The position numbers and the translations under genes are program-made. The notes beneath the pieces were generated by a model. It was given only the letters and a program-made list of their open reading frames with translations, did no database searches and had not been told where the DNA came from. From Kitasatospora humi (GTDB taxonomy: Bacteria; Actinomycetota; Actinomycetes; Streptomycetales; Streptomycetaceae), in the NCBI RefSeq assembly GCF_020907985.1, contig NZ_JAJJPA010000020.1, positions 62,001 through 126,000 on the forward strand: a stretch of 64,000 bases of DNA, read 5' to 3'. Below are positions 42,035 to 51,178 of the stretch, piece by piece (within the stretch, counting starts at the first letter, position 1; every line of letters starts with the position of its first letter).

Positions 42035-43246
42035 ATGAAGTACGCGGGCTTCTCCCGCCGGGCGCTGATCGGCGGCGCCGGGGCGGGGCTGGCGGTCGGT
42101 GCCACCGCGGGGGCGCTGGGCCGGGCGGTCGCGGTGCCACGGCAGCCGCACCCCGTCGCGCTGGGCGCCGCCCGGGTGGACTTCCACGGCCGGCACCAGG
42201 CGGGCATCACGCAACCGCAGCAGGCCCGGGTGCAGTTGGCCGCCTTCGACCTGGCGCCCGGCGCCGACCGGAAGGCCGTGCAGGCACTGCTGAGGCAGTG
42301 GACCGCGACGGTGCGCGACCTGGTGCTCGGCGAGCCGGGCGGCCCGCACGAGAACCAGATCGCGCTGGACGCCGGACCCTGCTCGCTGACCGTCACGCTG
42401 GCCGTCGGCGCCTCGCTCTTCGACAAGACCGGGCTCACCGCGCACCGCCCGCCGCAGCTGGCGCCGCTGCCCGCCTTCCCGCAGGACGCGATCGACCGCT
42501 CCCGCAGCGACGGCGACCTGTTCCTGCAGATCGGCGCGGACGACGCGCTGGTCGCCTTCCACGCGCTGCGGATGCTGCAGCAGCAGGCGGCCGGCACCGC
42601 CGCGGTGCGCTGGCAGGCGGCCGGCTTCTCCCGCACCCCGGGCGCCACCGCCCAGCCGCGCACCGCCCGCAACCTGATGGGCCAGGTCGACGGCACCAAC
42701 AACCCCAAGCCGACCGACGCGGACTTCGCCGCCAAGGTGTTCGCCACCGGCCCGGACTGGCTGGCCGGCGGCAGCTACCTGGTGTTCCGCCGGATCCGGA
42801 TGCTGCTGGACGACTGGGAGGCCCTGCCGACTGACCGTCAGGAGCGGATCGTCGGGCGCCGCAAGGCCGATGGCGCGCCGCTCTCCGGCGGCACCGAGAC
42901 CACCCCGGTGGACCTGGCCAAGCAGAACCCGGACGGCAGCCTGGCGGTCCCGGCCGACGCCCACATCCGGATCGCCGCGCCCTCGGCCAACGGCGGGGCG
43001 GCGATGCTGCGCCGCGGCTTCTCCTACGCCGACGGCACCCGGCCGGACGGCTCCCCGGACGCCGGGCTGCTGTTCCTGGCGTTCCAGGCCGACCCGGCGC
43101 ACGGCTTCCTGCCGGTGCAGCGCTCGCTCTCCCGGGGCGACGTGCTGACCACCTTCCTGCGGCACGAGGCGAGCGGGCTGTACGCGGTGCTGCCCGGGGT
43201 CGCGGACGGCGACGGCTACCTGGGGCAGGCGCTGCTGGAGGCGTGA
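42035..43246 (+). CDS. dtpA: Dye-decolourising peroxidase with Tat signal
   Basis: 403 residues. A Tat signal (SRRALIGGAGAGLAVG) exports folded haem protein. The DyP motif GxxDG is present (GQVDGTNN, about 215-220); the proximal His is in AHIRIAAPS, the C-terminal domain is complete (LLFLAFQADPAHGF). DtpA of S. lividans, in the same gene order after Sco, PCu(A)C and CopCD, works with copper oxidase GlxA in hyphal-tip glycan formation. AGGAGG precedes the ATG. Confidence 0.94.
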   Translation: MKYAGFSRRALIGGAGAGLAVGATAGALGRAVAVPRQPHPVALGAARVDFHGRHQAGITQPQQARVQLAAFDLAPGADRKAVQALLRQWTATVRDLVLGEPGGPHENQIALDAGPCSLTVTLAVGASLFDKTGLTAHRPPQLAPLPAFPQDAIDRSRSDGDLFLQIGADDALVAFHALRMLQQQAAGTAAVRWQAAGFSRTPGATAQPRTARNLMGQVDGTNNPKPTDADFAAKVFATGPDWLAGGSYLVFRRIRMLLDDWEALPTDRQERIVGRRKADGAPLSGGTETTPVDLAKQNPDGSLAVPADAHIRIAAPSANGGAAMLRRGFSYADGTRPDGSPDAGLLFLAFQADPAHGFLPVQRSLSRGDVLTTFLRHEASGLYAVLPGVADGDGYLGQALLEA

Positions 43247-43267
43247 TCCGGGCAGGGTGACCACTGG

Positions 43268-43281
43268 GCGGAACGTTCCGC
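43268..43281. promoter_or_regulatory. Palindrome upstream of pheA
   Basis: GCGGAACGTTCCGC, a perfect 14-bp palindrome, in the gap between the DyP and pheA genes. Candidate regulator site. Confidence 0.5.
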
Positions 43282-43372
43282 ACCGCGGCACGGAAGTGGC
43301 TAAGGTGGCAGGCCTGGTACCTCCCCCAGCGTTCGGCCGGGGGCCCATCGGGAGACGCACGGAGGCGCGGAC

Positions 43373-44308
43373 ATGTCGGCCACCCGCTACACCTACCTCG
43401 GGCCCGTCGGCACCTTCACCGAGGCCGCGCTGCACACCCTGCCCGAGGCCGCCACCCGCGAGCTGGTGCCGATGGCCTCGGTGCAGGCAGCGCTGGACGC
43501 GGTGCGGGCCGGCGAGGCGGCGGGCGCCCTGGTGCCGATCGAGAACTCGGTGGAGGGCGCGGTGACCGCGACCGCCGACGAACTGGCCACCGGCTCGCCG
43601 CTGATGATCTACCGCGAGGTGCTGCTGCCGATCAGCTTCGCCCTGCTGGTCCGGCCGGGCACCGAGCTGGCGGACGTCAAGCGGGTCACCAGCCACCCGG
43701 TGGCCCAGCCGCAGGTGCGCCGCTGGCTCGGTGCCAACCTGCCGGACGCGGTCTGGGAGGCCGCCGCCTCCAACGCGGACGGCGCCCGGCTGGTCCAGGA
43801 GGGGCAGGCGGACGGTGCCTTCGCCGGGGAGTTCGCCGCGCCGCTCTACGGCCTGGAGCCGCTGGTCAAGGACATCGCCGACGCGCACAACGCGACCACC
43901 CGGTTCGTACTGGTCGGACGGCCGGGCCGGGTCGCGTCGCCGACCGGGGCGGACAAGACCTCGATGGTGGTGTGGCTCGGCGACAACCACCCGGGTGCCC
44001 TGCTGGAACTGCTGCAGGAATTCGCGGTGCGCGGGGTCAACCTGATGCGGATCGAATCCCGGCCGACCGGGCACGGCCTGGGCAACTACTGCTTCTCGAT
44101 CGACTGCGAGGGGCACCTGACCGAGCGCCGGCTGAGCGAGACCCTGATGGGGCTGCGGCGGATCTGCCCGCAGATCCGGTTCCTGGGCTCCTACCCGCGG
44201 GCCGACGAGCGCCGGCCCGCTCCCCGGCAGCCCGGCACCTCGGACGAGGACTTCGACCGGGCCGCCGACTGGCTGGCCCGCTGCCTGGACGGGCGCGGCG
44301 AGGGCTGA
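43373..44308 (+). CDS. pheA: Prephenate dehydratase
   Basis: 311 residues: conversion of prephenate to phenylpyruvate in phenylalanine synthesis. N-terminal YLGPVGTFTEAAL, VPIENSVEGAV, the ATTRF catalytic TRF block, and a C-terminal ACT domain with the ESRP motif (IESRPTGHG) for feedback by phenylalanine. Monofunctional, no chorismate mutase domain. Same order as in S. coelicolor (DyP, pheA, serS). Confidence 0.97.
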   Translation: MSATRYTYLGPVGTFTEAALHTLPEAATRELVPMASVQAALDAVRAGEAAGALVPIENSVEGAVTATADELATGSPLMIYREVLLPISFALLVRPGTELADVKRVTSHPVAQPQVRRWLGANLPDAVWEAAASNADGARLVQEGQADGAFAGEFAAPLYGLEPLVKDIADAHNATTRFVLVGRPGRVASPTGADKTSMVVWLGDNHPGALLELLQEFAVRGVNLMRIESRPTGHGLGNYCFSIDCEGHLTERRLSETLMGLRRICPQIRFLGSYPRADERRPAPRQPGTSDEDFDRAADWLARCLDGRGEG

Positions 44309-44330
44309 GGCCCGCCGGGCTCCGGCCCGT

Positions 44331-44678
44331 TCATCCACAGCTGTCCACAGCTTCCACAGGCCGCTCCGGGGCTCCGGTTATCCACAGCCTGAGGATGAAT
44401 CGACAAAGCGGCATAGCCACTCCTGAGTGCGATCGGATCATCGGGAAGCGCTGCAGATCGGACTTATAGCGCCAGAGACACCCTTCTGCCGTTAATTCAC
44501 CCGTCCAGGTGGTCTAATTCCCTCAGTCGTGCGGGGCGATTCAGGTTTCAAACTCGGAAGAGCCAGAAAAGTGCTGTGCGTTTCCCGGGAACCCCGTCAT
44601 CCACAGGGATCGGAAGCCCCCTGTGGACAACCGGCTCCCGGCGATCCCGGCAGCTTGGTTATCCACAGGTTATCCACA
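44331..44678. other. Cluster of DnaA boxes
   Basis: The 399-base gap between pheA and serS holds at least seven DnaA-box-like nonamers: TCATCCACA 44331 and 44597, CTGTCCACA 44341, TTATCCACA 44378, 44659 and 44670, and TTGTCCACA on the minus strand at 44622-44630. The last matches the preferred Streptomyces box. Between the two groups lies an AT-richer stretch (44400-44530). A DnaA-titrating cluster called D78 has been described in S. coelicolor near oriC; this gap may be its counterpart. Confidence 0.85.
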
Positions 44679-44707
44679 GGCGGCGGCCGCACCGGTAGGC
44701 TGGGCCC

Positions 44708-45982
44708 GTGATTGACCTTCGCCTGCTTCGTGAGGACCCTGACCGAGTGCGCGCCTCGCAGCGCGCCCGTGGCGAGGACGTCGACCTGGTCGACGCGCTC
44801 CTCGCAGCCGACGAGCGCCGCCGGTCCTCGGGCAGTCGGTTCGACGAACTGCGCAATGAGCAGAAGGGCCTCGGCAAGCAGGTCGCCCAGGCCAAGGGCG
44901 AGGAGAAGGCCGCCCTGCTGCAGCGCACCAAGGACCTGGCCGCCGAGGTCAAGGCCGCCGACGCCGAGCAGACCGAGGCCAAGGAGGAGGCCGACCGGCT
45001 GCTCCGCTCGCTGGCCAACCTCATCGACCCGGCCGCCCCGGTCGGTGGCGAGGAGGACTTCGTCACGCTGGAGGAGATCGGCACCCCGCGCGACTTCGCG
45101 GCCGAGGGCTTCGAGCCCCGCGACCACGTCGAGCTGGGCCAGATCCTCGGGGCGATCGACACCGAGCGCGGAGCCAAGGTGGCCGGCGCCCGGTCCTACT
45201 ACCTGACCGGTGTCGGCGCGCTGCTGGAGCTCGCCCTGGTCAACATGGCGATCGCCCAGGCCACCGCGGCCGGCTTCATCCCGATGATCACCCCGGCCCT
45301 GGTCCGCCCCGCCGCCATGGACGGCACCGGCTTCCTCGGCCAGGCCGCCGAGAACGTCTACCACCTCGCCGAGGACGACCGGTACCTGGTCGGCACCAGT
45401 GAGGTGCCGCTCGCGGCGTACCACATGGACGAGATCATCGACGCCGACAAGCTGCCGCTGCGGTACGCCGGTTACTCGTCCTGCTTCCGCCGGGAGGCCG
45501 GCACCTACGGCAAGGACACCCGCGGCATCATCCGGGTGCACCAGTTCGAGAAGGTCGAGATGTTCGTCTTCACCTCCCCCGAGGAGGCCGAGGCCGAGCA
45601 CCGCCGCCTGCTGCAGTGGGAGAAGGACTTCCTGAACGCGCTGGAGCTGCCCTTCCGGGTGATCGACGTCGCCTCCGGCGACCTCGGCTCCTCGGCCGCC
45701 CGCAAGTTCGACATCGAGGCCTGGATCCCGACCCAGGGCAAGTACCGCGAGGTCACCTCGACCTCCAACACGACCGAGTACCAGGCCCGCCGCCTCGCCA
45801 TCCGGATGCGCGAGGAGGGCAAGGTGCGCCCGCTGGCCACGCTCAACGGCACGCTGGTCGCGATCCCGCGCACCATCGTGGCGATCCTGGAGAACCACCA
45901 GCAGGCCGACGGCAGCGTGGTGCTGCCCGAGGCGCTGCGCCCCTACCTGGGCGGCCGGACCACGCTGGATCCGGTCAAGTGA
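44708..45982 (+). CDS. serS: Seryl-tRNA synthetase
   Basis: 424 residues: charges tRNA-Ser. N-terminal coiled-coil arm (about 25-105, with many Lys/Glu) for tRNA binding; class II core with motif 2 FRREAG(TYG) and motif 3 near the C-terminus (NGTLVAIPRTIVAILE). The GTG start at 44708 has TAGGCT (44696-44701) 6 bases upstream and no ribosome site, which suggests a leaderless transcript starting at the GTG. Confidence 0.97.
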   Translation: MIDLRLLREDPDRVRASQRARGEDVDLVDALLAADERRRSSGSRFDELRNEQKGLGKQVAQAKGEEKAALLQRTKDLAAEVKAADAEQTEAKEEADRLLRSLANLIDPAAPVGGEEDFVTLEEIGTPRDFAAEGFEPRDHVELGQILGAIDTERGAKVAGARSYYLTGVGALLELALVNMAIAQATAAGFIPMITPALVRPAAMDGTGFLGQAAENVYHLAEDDRYLVGTSEVPLAAYHMDEIIDADKLPLRYAGYSSCFRREAGTYGKDTRGIIRVHQFEKVEMFVFTSPEEAEAEHRRLLQWEKDFLNALELPFRVIDVASGDLGSSAARKFDIEAWIPTQGKYREVTSTSNTTEYQARRLAIRMREEGKVRPLATLNGTLVAIPRTIVAILENHQQADGSVVLPEALRPYLGGRTTLDPVK

Positions 45983-46788
45983 CGTCGGAGCCGCCGTACC
46001 GCCTGGTCGCCACCGATCTGGACGGCACTCTGCTCTCACCCCGGGAGACCGTCTCCGCCCGCACCCGTGCCGCCGTGGCCACCGCCGCGGCGGCCGGGGC
46101 GGTGCACATCATCGTCACCGGCCGTTCCGCTGCCTGGGCCCGGCCGGTCTTCGACCAGCTCGGCTATACCGGCCTGGCCGTCTGCAGCCAGGGCGCGCAG
46201 GTGTACGACGCGGGCGCGCACCGGCTGCTCACCTCCATGACGCTGGACCGCCGCCTCGGCGCGTTGGCGCTGGAGAAGCTGGCCGCCGAGCTGGGCCCGC
46301 TGTCGGTGGCCGCCAGCCAGGACGGCCTGGACGGCGCCGTGCTCGCCCAGCACGACTACAGCCTGCACAACCCGGACTTGCCGGTGCAGCGGGTCGGCGG
46401 GACGGACGAGCTGCTGGCCGCCCCGATCGCCAAGCTCTACGTCCAGCACGCCGAACTGACGGACGACCAACTCGCCGAGGCCGCCCGGCGGGTGATCGGC
46501 TCGCTGGTCACCGTCACGGTCGCCGGGCCGCGGATCGTCGAGCTGCTGCCGCTGGGCCTGTCCAAGGCCACCGGCCTGTCACTCGCCGCCCGGCGGCTGG
46601 GGCTGCGCGCCACCGACACCATCGCCTTCGGCGACATGCCCAACGACCTGCCGATGCTCCGCTGGGCCGGCCGCGGCGTCGCCATGGCCAACGCCCACCC
46701 GGAGCTGCTGGCCATCGCCGACGAGGTCACCGCGAGCAACGCGGACGACGGCGTGGCGCTGGTCCTGGAGCGCCTCTACGCCCGCTGA
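45979..46788 (+). CDS. HAD superfamily hydrolase (Cof type)
   Basis: 269 residues. Motif I DLDGTLL near residue 13, a C2 cap, motif III lysine (LSKATGLSLA) and motif IV GDMPNDLPML. Cof-type phosphatases act on sugar phosphates or cofactors. GTG start overlaps the serS stop by 3 bases, so coupled. Conserved serS neighbour in streptomycetes. Confidence 0.92.
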   Translation: MTSEPPYRLVATDLDGTLLSPRETVSARTRAAVATAAAAGAVHIIVTGRSAAWARPVFDQLGYTGLAVCSQGAQVYDAGAHRLLTSMTLDRRLGALALEKLAAELGPLSVAASQDGLDGAVLAQHDYSLHNPDLPVQRVGGTDELLAAPIAKLYVQHAELTDDQLAEAARRVIGSLVTVTVAGPRIVELLPLGLSKATGLSLAARRLGLRATDTIAFGDMPNDLPMLRWAGRGVAMANAHPELLAIADEVTASNADDGVALVLERLYAR

Positions 46789-46810
46789 GCCACCGCCCCT
46801 CGCCACCACC

Positions 46811-46839
46811 GCCTCCGCGCCCCGACCGGGTGCGGAGGC
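46811..46839. terminator. Terminator of serS-HAD operon
   Basis: GCCTCCGC (46811-46818) and GCGGAGGC (46832-46839) form a perfect 8-bp stem. Confidence 0.7.
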
Positions 46840-46892
46840 GGCTGTCTTCCCCGGCCCTTCACGGCCCGTCGCAGGCCGGTATGACCATCACT

Positions 46893-46920
46893 CAACAGTT
46901 GCTAAGCTGCGCAACTGTTG
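46893..46920. promoter_or_regulatory. Inverted repeat upstream of DUF6542-LCP operon
   Basis: CAACAGTTGC (46893-46902) and GCAACTGTTG (46911-46920) form a perfect 10-bp inverted repeat around TAAGCTGC, which could hold the -10 box TAAGCT. Strong operator candidate, about 165 bases before the gene. Confidence 0.7.
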
Positions 46921-47085
46921 CAACCCCCGGCGGCGCCGGAACGTCATTACAGGAGGGCGACCGCGCCGACCCCCGCCCGGTGGATCGAGCCTGGTGGTGC
47001 GGGGAACGATGGTCCTTGACGCGCCGTCAGCAATCAACCGTGGGCGGCGTCCGGCGACGCCGGCCGAACCGCAGAGGCAGGAACC

Positions 47086-47622
47086 ATGGCAGGACAACGG
47101 GTACGGACACCTGCGGGTGACACCACCGCGCGCGGCCAGGCGCCTGCCCAGCGGTCGGCCTCCGAGGGGGCGGACGGCCGGCCGGAGGGCGGACGGCCGC
47201 GGCAGTGCGCCGAGGGACCCCGAGGGCCCGGGGCGCCGGCGCAGCCGTTCAGCGGCACCGCGGTCCTGCTGGCGGTCGGCATGCCGGTGGCCGGCGGGCT
47301 GGCCGACGAGCTCCTCGGCCTGGGCGTCGGCGGCTGGGGCCTGCTCCTCTGCAGCGTGCTCGGTTTCGCCGGAGCCGCCGGGGTGTGCAGCCGGGCCGGC
47401 TGGTGGTGGGTGCTGCCCGCGCCGCCCCCGATAGTCCTGGCGGTCACCGCCGGCACCGAATTCCTCGCCCACTCCGACGAGTTCCGGGACGGGAAGGCCG
47501 CGGCCGCCGGTGCCGCCAAATGGGCCATCGACGGGTTCCCCGTCATGTTGTACGCAATCGGCGCGGCACTTCTCGTGATCCTGCTCCGCGTCGTCCGAGA
47601 TCGAAGGAGCCGTCGTGGCTGA
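47086..47622 (+). CDS. DUF6542-type membrane protein
   Basis: 178 residues: a disordered N-terminal 55 residues, then four hydrophobic helices (about 56-70, 78-100, 104-122, 150-170). Streptomycetes often carry such a protein directly before an LCP gene. Overlaps the LCP start by 8 bases. Function unknown; perhaps a partner for cell-wall glycopolymer attachment. Confidence 0.75.
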   Translation: MAGQRVRTPAGDTTARGQAPAQRSASEGADGRPEGGRPRQCAEGPRGPGAPAQPFSGTAVLLAVGMPVAGGLADELLGLGVGGWGLLLCSVLGFAGAAGVCSRAGWWWVLPAPPPIVLAVTAGTEFLAHSDEFRDGKAAAAGAAKWAIDGFPVMLYAIGAALLVILLRVVRDRRSRRG

Positions 47623-49252
47623 GCAGCCCGGCCCGCGCGCCGCCCGGCGCAAGCCCGCCCCCAAGCCGCGCCCCAATCCGCTGGTGCTGGCCGGGCGCAC
47701 GATCGCCTGCGCGACCTCGCTCGCCGTCCTCGGCACCTGTGGCTTCAGCTGGTACGCCTACACCTCGCTGACCGACGGCCTGACCACCTCCAGCGCGCTG
47801 GACGACGTCAAGAAGAACGCCCCCAAGCACCTGGACAGCTCGGTCAACGTGCTGCTGATCGGGCTGGACAGCCGCAAGGACATGAACGGCAACGACCTGC
47901 CGGGCCAGTTCGTGCAGGACGAGCTGCACGCGGGCTCCAGCAGCGACATCGGCGGATACAACACCAACACCCTGATGCTGCTGCACATCCCGGCCAACGG
48001 CGGCCAGGCCACCGCGATCTCCATCCCGCGCGACGACTACGTCCAGCTGGTCGGCGTCGACGGCAGGATGCACAAGATCAAGGAGGCCTACGGGCGGGCC
48101 AAGGACATCTTCAACAACTCTCCTGCGGCGAAGGGACTTTCGAAGCCCGATCTGGAGAAGCGGGGCCGGGACGCCGGCCGCAGGGCCACCCTGGCCACCG
48201 TGCAGCAGTTCCTCGGCGTCCCGATCGACCACTTCGCCGAGGTCAACCTCAAGGGCTTCTACGACATCGCCAAGGCGGTCGGACCGGTCCAGGTCTGCCT
48301 GAAGCGCGCCACCAAGGACCCGGCCATCCAGGGCCAGGGCTCCGGTGCCGACTTCCACCAGGGCATCAACACCCTGAACGCCTCCCAGGCGCTCTCCTTC
48401 GTCCGCCAGCGGCACAACCTGGTCAACCCCAACGACCCCAGCGACTTCGGCGACTTCGCCCGCACCCACCGGCAGCAGGCCTTCATCTCCTCGGTCATCA
48501 AGAAGCTGAAGGACGAGGGCGTGGTCAGCGACCTGAGCCGGATGCAGGGCCTGTTCGACGTGGTCAAGCAGGACGTGGTGCTGGACAACCAGTGGAACGT
48601 GCTGGACTTCGCCCAGCAGGCACCCAACCTCGCGGGCGGCCACGTCACCGCGATCACACTGCCGATCGCCGGCTTCGAGGACGTCACCGTGGACGGCGGC
48701 ACCAAGGAGTCCGTCAACAGGGTCGACCCGGTGCAGATCAAGAGGATCGTGCAGCAGCTGACCGGCCATGACAGCCCGGTCGGCAACCCGCTCGGCGCCG
48801 GCTCCTCCGGTGCGCCCTCGCAGGCCCCGGCGAGCCAGGCCCCGGCCGCGCCCGGCGCCAAGCCGACCGGCACCGTGGACGTGGCCAACACCTCGGCGGT
48901 GAACGGCGCGGCGGCCGCCGAGATGAGGGCACTGGTCGGGATGGGCTTCACCGAGGGGCGGATCCAGACGCTGCCGCGGCAGACCAGGACCACCGTGCTC
49001 TACGGCCCCGGCGAGAAGGACGCGGCCGACCAGGTCGCCGCCCGCTACAACGTGACCGCCGCACCGGGCGGCAGCGTGCGGGCCGGGCACATCCAGGTCG
49101 CGCTGGGCACCGACTACACCGCGCCCGGTGGCGGCAGCGGCGGCCAGACTCCCTCCTCCCCCGCCGGCCCCGCGGCGCCGGCCGACCCCAACAGCGTGCA
49201 GCAGGTGGGCCCCCCGGTGGACATGGCGCAGGGCATCGCCTGCGTCGACTGA
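47615..49252 (+). CDS. LytR-CpsA-Psr (LCP) family cell-wall ligase
   Basis: 545 residues: cytoplasmic basic tail, one membrane helix (about 25-50), extracellular LCP domain (about 75-330) with VLLIGLDSR, the ISIPRDDYV pyrophosphate-contact arginine and FVRQRHN, then a C-terminal LytR_C domain (about 425-505). Attaches teichoic acid-like polymers to peptidoglycan. Complete. Confidence 0.93.
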   Translation: MAEQPGPRAARRKPAPKPRPNPLVLAGRTIACATSLAVLGTCGFSWYAYTSLTDGLTTSSALDDVKKNAPKHLDSSVNVLLIGLDSRKDMNGNDLPGQFVQDELHAGSSSDIGGYNTNTLMLLHIPANGGQATAISIPRDDYVQLVGVDGRMHKIKEAYGRAKDIFNNSPAAKGLSKPDLEKRGRDAGRRATLATVQQFLGVPIDHFAEVNLKGFYDIAKAVGPVQVCLKRATKDPAIQGQGSGADFHQGINTLNASQALSFVRQRHNLVNPNDPSDFGDFARTHRQQAFISSVIKKLKDEGVVSDLSRMQGLFDVVKQDVVLDNQWNVLDFAQQAPNLAGGHVTAITLPIAGFEDVTVDGGTKESVNRVDPVQIKRIVQQLTGHDSPVGNPLGAGSSGAPSQAPASQAPAAPGAKPTGTVDVANTSAVNGAAAAEMRALVGMGFTEGRIQTLPRQTRTTVLYGPGEKDAADQVAARYNVTAAPGGSVRAGHIQVALGTDYTAPGGGSGGQTPSSPAGPAAPADPNSVQQVGPPVDMAQGIACVD

Positions 49253-49269
49253 CGGCAGCGGACCCGAAG

Positions 49270-49292
49270 GGGGGCGCTCCGGGGGCGCCCCC
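49270..49292. terminator. LCP gene terminator
   Basis: GGGGGCGC (49270-49277) and GCGCCCCC (49285-49292) form a perfect stem 17 bases past the stop. Confidence 0.75.
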
Positions 49293-49477
49293 TGGGGAGG
49301 CAGTGGACGTGGACATGAGGCTGGACGATGCTGCTGACCAGGTCGCTATCAACCCGGACTGCACAGGCAGTCGCGATCACGGGCCAAGCTGGATGACGGC
49401 GCACCACACAGATGGCGGGCGAGCACGTCGGGCAAGCCGACAGCGGCCTCTCTCCGCTCGGCCAGGAGTCCGGGGGC

Positions 49478-49597
49478 GACTTCCACGACGAGTTCCGCGT
49501 CGACTTCCACGACGAGTTCCGCGTCGAGTTCCGCGTCGAGTTCCGCGTCGAGTTCCGCGTCGAGTTCCGCGTCGAGTTCCGCGTCGAGTTCCGCGTC
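49478..49597. repeat. 12-bp tandem array
   Basis: Ten 12-base units; the last seven (49514-49597) are perfect GAGTTCCGCGTC. Read on the plus strand it would give (EFRV)n, on the minus strand (RRGT)n-like sequence. No good ribosome site or conserved frame, so I take the 492-base gap between the LCP and Rpf genes as non-coding. Confidence 0.9.
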
Positions 49598-49698
49598 GTG
49601 GCAAAGGTCCGGGAGCGCGGGTAGCCAGTCCTCGGATCACTGCTGCTTCGGCGCCTTCGATCAACAGAACAGCACGCGGTCCGGCCGCGAAGCACGAA

Positions 49699-49730
49699 GT
49701 ACGCGGCGGGCTGCGCGCCCGGCCGCGTAC
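49699..49730. terminator. Terminator downstream of the Rpf-like gene
   Basis: GTACGCGGC (49699-49707) and GCCGCGTAC (49722-49730), a perfect 9-bp stem 15 bases past the stop on the minus strand. Confidence 0.7.
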
Positions 49731-49744
49731 CTCGGATCACACTG

Positions 49745-50785
49745 TCAGTTGGTCTTGAAGGTGTCGGAGTTGATGCTGCTCCAGGCGCTCCAGGGGGTGC
49801 CGTTGGTGCTGTAGGCGTGGTTCATGACGCCGTTGGTGCCCAGGGCGAAGACCTCGGCGGTCTTGGTGTTGGGCTCGTAGACCGCGGACGGGGAGCCGGC
49901 GAACTGCCAGGTGCCCATGCTGTTCCAGGCGGACCAGGTACCGCTGTTGTAGTACTTGTGGTTCATGATGCCGTCGGTGCCGGTGCCGAAGACCTCGACC
50001 GAGTTCACGCCGGCGTTGTAGACGGCACTGGGGCTACCGGTGAACTTGTAGCTGGAGTCGAGGGTGTTCCAGGCGCTCCACACACCGCCGTTGGTGCTGT
50101 AGGCGTGGGACATGACGCCGTCGCTGCCAACGGCGAAGACCTCGGCGGTGCTGTTGCCGGTGTTGTAGACGGCGCTGGGGTTGCCGGTGAAGTGGAACGA
50201 GGAATCGATCTGCGACCAGGCGGACCAGGTACTGCCGTTGGTGCTGTAGGCGTGGTTCATGACACCGTCGGTGCCGATCGCGAAGACCTCGGCGGTGTTG
50301 GTGTTGGGCTCGAAGACGACGGACGGGGAGCCGGAGAACGTGTAGCCGGTGTCGAGGGTCGTCCAGTCGGACCACGTGGTGCCGTTGGTGTAGTAGGCGT
50401 GGTTCATGCGGCCGTCCGCACCGATGCCGAACAGCTCGATCGACTTGGTCGCCGGGTTGTACACAGCGGCGGGCGAGCCACTGAAGGCATAGCTACCGAT
50501 GGCCGTCCAACCGCTCCAGGCACCCGAGTTGGTGCTGTAAGAGTGGTAGATCTTGCCGTCGGTACCGACCGCGAAGACCTCCTCGGTCTTGGTGTCGGGG
50601 TTGTAGACCACGGACGGCTTCGACGTGAAGTTCCCACCCAGGGAGGACCACGAGCTCCACGGAGCACCATTGCTGCTGTACGCGTGGTAGATCGCACCGT
50701 TCGTGCCGACCGTGAACGTCTCGGCGGTCGCCGTGTCCTGGTTGTACAGGCTCCAACCCGAGGACCCACCCACCACCGGAACAGG
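49745..50785 (-). repeat. Propeller domain block, copy 1
   Basis: About 1041 bases that match 51357-52397 with only a handful of differences. It covers the linker end and all seven blades in the Rpf-like gene. Confidence 0.92.
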
Positions 50786-51178
50786 GGTCGGCGTCGTGGT
50801 CGGGTACGGGTTGGCGGTGTCGCTGCCCAGGCCGGCCTTCGGGCCGCAGGTGGGCCAGGCGCCCTGTCCCTGGCCGGCGAGGACCTTTTCGCCGATCAGG
50901 ATCTGCTGCTGCTCGGTGGCCTGGTTCGGATAGGCGGCGTACTGGGTTCCGCCGTATGCCTGCCAGGTGCTCAGGTTGAATTGCAGACCGCCGTAGAAGC
51001 TGTTCCCCGTGTTGATCGACCAGTTCCCGCCGCTTTCGCACTGGGCCACCTTCTCCCAGGTCGCGACCGAAGCGGCGTGGGCCGGAGCAGCGGTCAGCGA
51101 GACCGCGGTCAGAGCCGCCCCGAGGACGCCGAGGGCGGCAGCGGTCTTGACCTTGGCGGGGGAGGAGGTGCGTATCAT
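49745..51178 (-). CDS. Rpf-like transglycosylase with beta-propeller lectin repeats
   Basis: 477 residues. Signal peptide (1-36, ending AHA), then a resuscitation-promoting-factor-type domain (about 37-110) with ATWEKVAQCESGGNW (catalytic Glu after Cys) and GGLQFNLSTW, which cuts peptidoglycan. A Pro/Thr linker leads to about 340 residues of seven repeats of 46-48 residues (each with AEVFAVGTDG-MNHAYSTNG-WSAW), the DUF346/PLL-like lectin propeller pattern. The propeller is nearly identical to that of the upstream gene. Confidence 0.9.
   Translation of the reverse strand: MIRTSSPAKVKTAAALGVLGAALTAVSLTAAPAHAASVATWEKVAQCESGGNWSINTGNSFYGGLQFNLSTWQAYGGTQYAAYPNQATEQQQILIGEKVLAGQGQGAWPTCGPKAGLGSDTANPYPTTTPTPVPVVGGSSGWSLYNQDTATAETFTVGTNGAIYHAYSSNGAPWSSWSSLGGNFTSKPSVVYNPDTKTEEVFAVGTDGKIYHSYSTNSGAWSGWTAIGSYAFSGSPAAVYNPATKSIELFGIGADGRMNHAYYTNGTTWSDWTTLDTGYTFSGSPSVVFEPNTNTAEVFAIGTDGVMNHAYSTNGSTWSAWSQIDSSFHFTGNPSAVYNTGNSTAEVFAVGSDGVMSHAYSTNGGVWSAWNTLDSSYKFTGSPSAVYNAGVNSVEVFGTGTDGIMNHKYYNSGTWSAWNSMGTWQFAGSPSAVYEPNTKTAEVFALGTNGVMNHAYSTNGTPWSAWSSINSDTFKTN

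Noticed and set aside
49412..49624. Small EFRV-repeat protein gene
   Set aside because: The frame follows only from a 12-bp array; no ribosome site, no conserved flanking sequence.
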